The notes beneath the pieces were generated by a model. That model had not been told where the DNA came from, searched no databases, and saw only the letters and a program-made list of their open reading frames with translations. Shown piece by piece: positions 40,065 to 44,340 of a DNA stretch of 44,340 nt. Position numbers and translations under genes: made by a program. Position 1 is the stretch's first letter. The number at the start of each line of letters is the position of its first letter. Source of the DNA: Microbacterium testaceum (GTDB lineage: Bacteria; Actinomycetota; Actinomycetes; Actinomycetales; Microbacteriaceae); contig NZ_BJML01000016.1 in NCBI RefSeq assembly GCF_006539145.1, positions 1 to 44,340 on the forward strand. The letters are read 5' to 3'.

Positions 40065-41324
40065 ATGCCACGGATCACGCGCGCGCAGCAGCGGAACGAC
40101 GCCGTGCTCGCCGTGGTGCTGCTGCTCGGGGGGCTGCTGAGCGCGGTGCTGTCGTCTGTCGCGGGGATCTACGGCGAGCAGCAGGGTTCGCTGGCCATCG
40201 CCGTGGGGTACGTCGTCGTGCTGGCCGTCCCCGTCGCCTTCCGCCGGCGCTGGCCCTCGGTCGCCGCCGTTCTCGTCTCGCTCGCGTACTTCCTCGCCGT
40301 GACGTTCCGCATCCCCGAGATCTACGCCGGCAACATCGCCATGTTCATCGCGCTGTACACGGTCGGAGCATGGGAGCCGAACCGTCGCCGGGCGACGATC
40401 GTGCGCGTCGCGCTGATCGCGGGCATGTTCGTGTGGCTGTTCGTCGTGATGTTCCAGGCGGCGACCCAGCCGGTGGATCCGGACGTCGGGGGCGCCTTCT
40501 CTCGCGCCGGCGCTTTCTCACCGTTCGTCGCTTCCCAGCTCCTGGCGCTCGGCCTCAACGCCCTCTTCTTCGGTGGCGCCTACTACTTCGGCGACCGCTC
40601 GCACCAGCAGATGCGCGAACGCGCGGCCCTCGAGGAACGCACCGCAGAACTCGAGTCCGAGCGCGAGGTGACCGCGGCGCAGGCCGTCGCTCTCGACCGC
40701 GTCCGCATCGCGCGCGAGCTGCACGACGTGGTCGCCCACCACGTCTCGCTCATGGGCGTTCAAGCGGGTGTCGCCCGCTCGCTCCTCACTCGCGACCCCG
40801 ACGCCGCTCGCGAGACGCTGTCGAGTGTCGAGAGCTCCGCGCGCACCTCGCTGCACGAGCTGCGCCAGCTGCTCGAGACCCTGCGCACGCCGGACGCCGA
40901 CGCGGCCCCCGACACCGCGCCCACCACCCACGGACTCAGCACGATCCAGGCCCTCGTCGACGACGCCACCGCCGCAGGCCTCCCTGCGACCTTCACCGTC
41001 ATCGGAGACCCCGCGTGCGATCCCCCGCCCCTCGTGCAGGTGAACCTGTACCGCATCGCGCAGGAGGCGTTGACGAACGCGCGCCGCCACGCGGGGCCGG
41101 GCGCCACCGCCGACGTGCGCCTGCGGTTCGAGACGGATGCCGTCGAGCTCGAGATCTCGAACACGGGACGCCGGGGCTCGTCGACGCCGGGGCTCGGACA
41201 GCTCGGCATGCGCGAGCGCGCGGCCGTGTCGGGCGGAACGATCGAGATCGGACCGCGCCCGCGCGGCGGCTACCTCGTGCGTGTGCGCGTACCGCTGATC
41301 ACCGTGGAGGGGGCGCATGTCTGA
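40065..41324 (+). CDS. NarL-type sensor histidine kinase
   Basis: A 419-aa membrane kinase. Four to six membrane segments span about 13-190 (AVLAVVLLLGGLLSAVLSSVAG, VGYVVVLAVPVAF, VAAVLVSLAYFLAV, VALIAGMFVWLFVVMF, LLALGLNALFFGGAYYF), with no large sensor loop. A coiled-coil linker (HQQMRERAALEERTAELESEREV) leads to the HisKA_3 box RIARELHDVVAHHVSLM with phosphoacceptor H220. The HATPase has N-box NLYRIAQEALTNARRH and G-box GLGQLGMRERAAVSGG. It phosphorylates the response regulator encoded next, whose start overlaps by 8 nt. The stimulus is unknown; short-loop kinases of this class often sense membrane stress together with an ABC exporter, as found downstream here. Confidence 0.93.
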   Translation: MPRITRAQQRNDAVLAVVLLLGGLLSAVLSSVAGIYGEQQGSLAIAVGYVVVLAVPVAFRRRWPSVAAVLVSLAYFLAVTFRIPEIYAGNIAMFIALYTVGAWEPNRRRATIVRVALIAGMFVWLFVVMFQAATQPVDPDVGGAFSRAGAFSPFVASQLLALGLNALFFGGAYYFGDRSHQQMRERAALEERTAELESEREVTAAQAVALDRVRIARELHDVVAHHVSLMGVQAGVARSLLTRDPDAARETLSSVESSARTSLHELRQLLETLRTPDADAAPDTAPTTHGLSTIQALVDDATAAGLPATFTVIGDPACDPPPLVQVNLYRIAQEALTNARRHAGPGATADVRLRFETDAVELEISNTGRRGSSTPGLGQLGMRERAAVSGGTIEIGPRPRGGYLVRVRVPLITVEGAHV

Positions 41325-41994
41325 GTTGCGTGTCCTGCTGGTCGACGACCACGCCATGATGCGGGCGGGGTTCCGCACGATCCTCTCGCTGGAGCCCGAC
41401 ATCGAGGTCGTGGGAGAGGCGGCATCCGGACTCGAAGCCCTCTCCGCGGCGGCGAGCTTGCGGCCCGACGTGATCTGCATGGACGTGCAGATGCCCGACA
41501 TGGACGGCCTCGAAGCCACCCGCCGGTTGACCGCCGACCCCGCATCCGACGCGGCCGTGCTCATCGTCACGACCTTCGACCGCGACGACTACCTCTTCTC
41601 GGCGCTGGCGGCCGGAGCCAGCGGGTTCCTCCTCAAGAACGCGGGACCCGAAGAACTCGTCTCGGCCGTCCGCGTCGTCGGGGCCGGAGACGCGCTGCTC
41701 GCCCCCGAGGTCACGCGCCGGGTCATCGAACGTTTCGCATCGCCGGGTGCCGAGATGGCGGCATCCGCCCCCTCCGCCACGATCGAGCCGCTGCGCCTGA
41801 CCGAGCCCCTCACCGAGCGCGAGGGCGAAGTGCTGCGGCTGGTGGCCGAGGCGCTCAGCAACGCCGAGATCGCCGCGCGCCTGTTCATCGGCGAGGCGAC
41901 GGTCAAGACGCACGTGTCGAACCTGCTGCAGAAGCTCGGGGCGCGCGACCGCGTGCAGGCCGTGGTGCTCGCCCACCGGCACGGCCTGGCCTGA
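41317..41994 (+). CDS. NarL/LuxR-family response regulator
   Basis: A 225-aa regulator. The receiver domain has acidic residues D10-D11 (LLVDDH), phosphoacceptor D56 (VICMDVQMPDMDG), the Thr in VLIVTTFD and Lys in GFLLKNAGPEE. A Pro/Ala-rich linker leads to the LuxR helix-turn-helix LTEREGEVLRLVAEALSNAEIAARLFIGEATVKTHVSNLLQKLGA (about 165-212, read as helices). It overlaps the kinase gene by 8 nt, so the two are co-translated. The ABC genes 267 nt downstream in the same orientation are plausible targets. Confidence 0.95.
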   Translation: MSELRVLLVDDHAMMRAGFRTILSLEPDIEVVGEAASGLEALSAAASLRPDVICMDVQMPDMDGLEATRRLTADPASDAAVLIVTTFDRDDYLFSALAAGASGFLLKNAGPEELVSAVRVVGAGDALLAPEVTRRVIERFASPGAEMAASAPSATIEPLRLTEPLTEREGEVLRLVAEALSNAEIAARLFIGEATVKTHVSNLLQKLGARDRVQAVVLAHRHGLA

Positions 41995-42227
41995 CGGCGA
42001 CGAGGGCCGCGCACCGGCCCGGGCAGCGCCCGAGACGACCGGACGGTCACGAGGTACCCCGCGATTCGGCACCGTTGCGTGTCCTTTCGAGCATCGAGGG
42101 CGATGTCGACGACGCGCGGCGCCCCGACCGGGAGCCCCCGCCGCGACCCCTCGGCCGTAGCGCCCTCCCCCGTGCGGTGGAGACGCAGAACCGTCCCGGG
42201 GCGGAGGTGGTGCGGCATCCGGGTCCC

Positions 42228-42233
42228 TAGCGT
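42228..42233 (+). promoter_or_regulatory. -10 hexamer TAGCGT for the ABC-2 exporter operon
   Basis: It would start transcription near 42240, leaving a 22-nt leader with AAGAAGGG as ribosome binding site. The 267-bp gap before it shows no other clear element. Confidence 0.45.
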
Positions 42234-42261
42234 GGGAGGCATCGAGAAGAAGGGATGCATC

Positions 42262-43146
42262 GTGCTCCATCTGGACGGCATCACCAAGAGCTACGGCGGA
42301 CGCCGCGTGCTCGACGGCGTGGGCTTCGACGTCGCCCCCGGGCGCCTCACGGGCTTCGTCGGCGGCAACGGGGCCGGGAAGACGACGACGATGCGCATCG
42401 CGCTGGGTGTGCTCGGCAAGGACGCGGGCACGGTCGAGCTGAACGGCGCCGCGGTCACCACCGCCGACCGCCGTCGATTCGGCTACATGCCCGAGGAGCG
42501 GGGGCTGTACCCCAAGATGAAGGTGGCCGAGCACATCGCCTACCTCGCACGGCTGCACGGCTTCGGCAAGGCCGACGCGACCGCCAAGGCCGCGGCCCTG
42601 CTCGAGCGGCTCGGACTCGGCGAGCGCCTCGGCGACCTCATCGAGACCCTCTCGCTCGGCAATCAGCAGCGCGCGCAGATCGCCGCCTCGCTGGTCCACG
42701 AGCCCGAGGTGCTCATCCTCGACGAGCCGTTCTCGGGGCTCGACCCCCTGGCGGTCGACGTGGTCGCGGGCGTGCTGCAAGAGAAGGCCGCCGAGGGCGC
42801 CGCCGTGCTGTTCTCGTCGCACCAGCTCGACGTGGTCGAGCGTCTCTGCGACGACCTCGTCATCATCGCCGACGGCACGATCCGCGCGGCCGGCAGTCGC
42901 GAGGGCCTTCGCGCCGAGCACGCGACCCACCGTTACGAGTTGGTCTCGCGCGGCGACACCGGGTGGCTCCGCGACGAACCCGGCGTTCGCGTCATCGATT
43001 TCGACGGCGGCTACGCCCTCTTCGACGCCGACGACGACGGCACCGCCCAACGTGTGCTGCGCGAGGCCACCGGCCGCGGCGACGTCACCAGCTTCTCCCC
43101 CCAGCGTCCGACCCTGGCCGAGATCTTCAAGGAGGTCATCCAGTGA
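42262..43146 (+). CDS. ABC transporter ATP-binding protein (ABC-2 exporter)
   Basis: A 294-aa nucleotide-binding subunit. Walker A is GGNGAGKTTT (34-43), the Q-loop region is FGYMPEERGLYPKMKVAEHIAYLARLHG, the signature LSLGNQQRAQIAASL, Walker B VLILDEPFSGLDPLAV, and the H-loop SSHQLDVVERLCDD. The PEERGLY pattern and C-terminal QRPTLAEIFKEVIQ place it with NatA/YhaQ-type exporters. GTG 42262 is preceded by AAGAAGGG with a 7-nt gap; upstream in-frame starts lie before the promoter. It overlaps the permease start (GTGA) by 4 nt. It is probably controlled by the two-component system just upstream. Confidence 0.93.
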   Translation: MLHLDGITKSYGGRRVLDGVGFDVAPGRLTGFVGGNGAGKTTTMRIALGVLGKDAGTVELNGAAVTTADRRRFGYMPEERGLYPKMKVAEHIAYLARLHGFGKADATAKAAALLERLGLGERLGDLIETLSLGNQQRAQIAASLVHEPEVLILDEPFSGLDPLAVDVVAGVLQEKAAEGAAVLFSSHQLDVVERLCDDLVIIADGTIRAAGSREGLRAEHATHRYELVSRGDTGWLRDEPGVRVIDFDGGYALFDADDDGTAQRVLREATGRGDVTSFSPQRPTLAEIFKEVIQ

Positions 43147-44285
43147 GTACCCCGATCACCGCTGCGGTCCCGGCCCGTACGACGACACCGCACCGCGCGC
43201 CGAGCGAGCTGCAGAGCATCTGGCTGGTCGCCGAGCGCGAGATCGGCTCGAAACTCCGCAGCAAGGCCTTCGTCATCTCCACCGCGATCCTCATCGTCGC
43301 GGCCCTCGCGTCGGTGCTGTGGGGCGGTTTCACGGCCGCGAACACCACCGCCAGCGGCATCCCGGTCGCCGTCACCGCTCAGACGCAGGGCGAAGTCTCG
43401 GGGCTGGACGGCCTCGAGGTGACCGTCGTCGACAGCGACGACGCCGCCCGCGCTCTCGTGGCGGACGGGACGGCGGATGCCGCCCTGGTCTCGGGTGCGT
43501 CGGACTCGGCGTTCGACTTCACCGTCGTGGTGAAGGACAGCGTCCCCTCGACCCTGCTGCAGATGCTCAGCGACACTCCACCGGTGGACCGGCTCGAGCC
43601 GGGCTCGAGCGCCGCCGACGTGCTGCGCTACTTCATCGCGTTGGCATTCGGGATCGTGTTCCTCATCGCCGCGACGACCTTCGGCGGCACCATCGCGCAG
43701 AGCGTGGTCGAAGAGAAGCAGACGCGCGTGGTCGAGATCCTCATCTCGGCGATCCCGGTGCGGGCGCTGCTCGCGGGCAAGGTACTCGGCAACACGATCC
43801 TCGCGATGGCCCAGATCGTGCTGCTCGCGGCCGTCGCGGTGGTGGGGCTCGCCGTCACCGGTCAGGCCGGCGTGCTCGACGCGCTCGGTGCACCGATCAC
43901 CTGGTTCGCCATCTTCTTCCTCTTCGGCTTCGTGCTGCTCGCCGCCCTGTTCGCCGCGGCCGCCGCGATGGTCTCCCGCCAGGAGGACATCGGGGCGACC
44001 ACGACCCCGATCACGATGCTGATCATGGCGCCGTACTTCCTGGTGATCTTCTTCAACGACAACCCCGTCGTGCTGACGATCATGTCGTACGTGCCGTTCT
44101 CGGCTCCGGTGGGGATGCCGCTGCGCCTGTACCTCGGCGACGCGCAGTGGTGGGAGCCCGTACTCTCCCTCCTCGTGCTGCTCGCCTCGTGCGTGCTCGC
44201 GATCGGTGTCGCCGCTCGCATCTACCGCAACTCGCTGCTGCGCATGGGGGCGCGCGTGAAGCTCGGCGAGGCTCTGCGGGGCTGA
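43143..44285 (+). CDS. ABC-2 family transporter permease (NatB-like)
   Basis: A 380-aa membrane subunit. After a cytoplasmic N-terminus, helix 1 (FVISTAILIVAALASVLWGGF) leads to a large extracytoplasmic domain (about 70-160, IPVAVTAQTQGEVSGLDGLEVTVVDSDD...). Then come five helices, with the family motif GGTIAQSVVEEKQTRVVEILISAIPVRALLAGKVLG at the second and FFNDNPVVLTIMSYVPFSAPVGMPLRLYLG near the end. Related NatB/YhaP/CcmB-type permeases export ions, peptides or drugs; the substrate is not evident. GTG 43143 overlaps the ATPase stop as GTGA. A perfect hairpin follows 24 nt after the stop. Confidence 0.93.
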   Translation: MSTPITAAVPARTTTPHRAPSELQSIWLVAEREIGSKLRSKAFVISTAILIVAALASVLWGGFTAANTTASGIPVAVTAQTQGEVSGLDGLEVTVVDSDDAARALVADGTADAALVSGASDSAFDFTVVVKDSVPSTLLQMLSDTPPVDRLEPGSSAADVLRYFIALAFGIVFLIAATTFGGTIAQSVVEEKQTRVVEILISAIPVRALLAGKVLGNTILAMAQIVLLAAVAVVGLAVTGQAGVLDALGAPITWFAIFFLFGFVLLAALFAAAAAMVSRQEDIGATTTPITMLIMAPYFLVIFFNDNPVVLTIMSYVPFSAPVGMPLRLYLGDAQWWEPVLSLLVLLASCVLAIGVAARIYRNSLLRMGARVKLGEALRG

Positions 44286-44309
44286 TCGGTTCGGGTCCGG
44301 TCAGCGGGC

Positions 44310-44340
44310 GGGTGGATGCCGGGGGCACCGGCATCCACCC
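44310..44340 (+). terminator. Terminator hairpin of the ABC-2 operon, built from GGATGCC/GGCATCC
   Basis: Perfect 13-bp stem (44310-44322 with 44328-44340) and a 5-nt loop, starting 24 nt after the permease stop. The arms contain GGATGCC (44314-44320) and GGCATCC (44330-44336). The right edge is cut by the window end. Confidence 0.85.

Overview
This is a GC-rich (about 70%), tightly packed stretch of actinobacterial chromosome. Codon use, many GTG starts, leaderless promoters and the gene set (SCO7613-type membrane protein, DrrAB transporter, BTAD-like regulator, bacterial-type glyS, CsbD, MntH/MntR) point to Microbacteriaceae, most likely Microbacterium. That placement is inference from gene style; no 16S gene is present. 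I see no tRNA, rRNA, insertion sequence, phage gene or CRISPR array. About 38 protein genes are supported, including three small ones (48, 56 and 69 aa).

Layout. 0-5.5 kb: a small unknown gene, an HhH-GPD repair protein and a convergent 1489-aa polytopic membrane protein. 5.6-12.6 kb: a catabolic-looking locus, with a COG1574 amidohydrolase and MFS transporter (minus strand) divergent from a LacI regulator with a palindromic operator between them, followed by a BTAD/NB-ARC-type regulator. 12.6-14.5 kb: a DrrAB exporter pair convergent with that regulator, with direct repeats upstream. 14.5-16 kb: glyS. 16-21.2 kb: an enolase-superfamily racemase/MenC gene with a coupled unknown, an SDR plus a small acidic protein, then an MFS plus GNAT pair. 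21.3-24.2 kb: a TetR/oxidoreductase divergent pair with two operators, then purU. 24.4-31.5 kb: an FHA protein plus a small partner, a serine-beta-lactamase-fold protein without its catalytic SxxK, an M13 peptidase, a MATE exporter and a DszC/SfnB-like flavoprotein. 31.7-35.8 kb: an RNA methyltransferase, mntH-mntR with paired inverted repeats, and an SDR. 35.9-39.9 kb: CsbD, a HAD phosphatase plus a 48-aa membrane protein, pyrE divergent from xth, and an FMN reductase. 40-44.3 kb: a NarL-type two-component system, then an ABC-2 exporter ending in a strong terminator.

Two window-wide patterns stand out. First, the heptamer GGATGCC (or GGCATCC) occurs about 85 times by hand count, against roughly 10 expected from base composition. 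It sits in genes (often forcing otherwise rare codons) and as inverted pairs in terminator stems, in the manner of DNA-uptake or architectural motifs of other bacteria. Second, about half of the genes have a TANNNT-like -10 hexamer only 6-8 nt before the start codon, which implies leaderless mRNAs. This spacing was used here to choose several starts.
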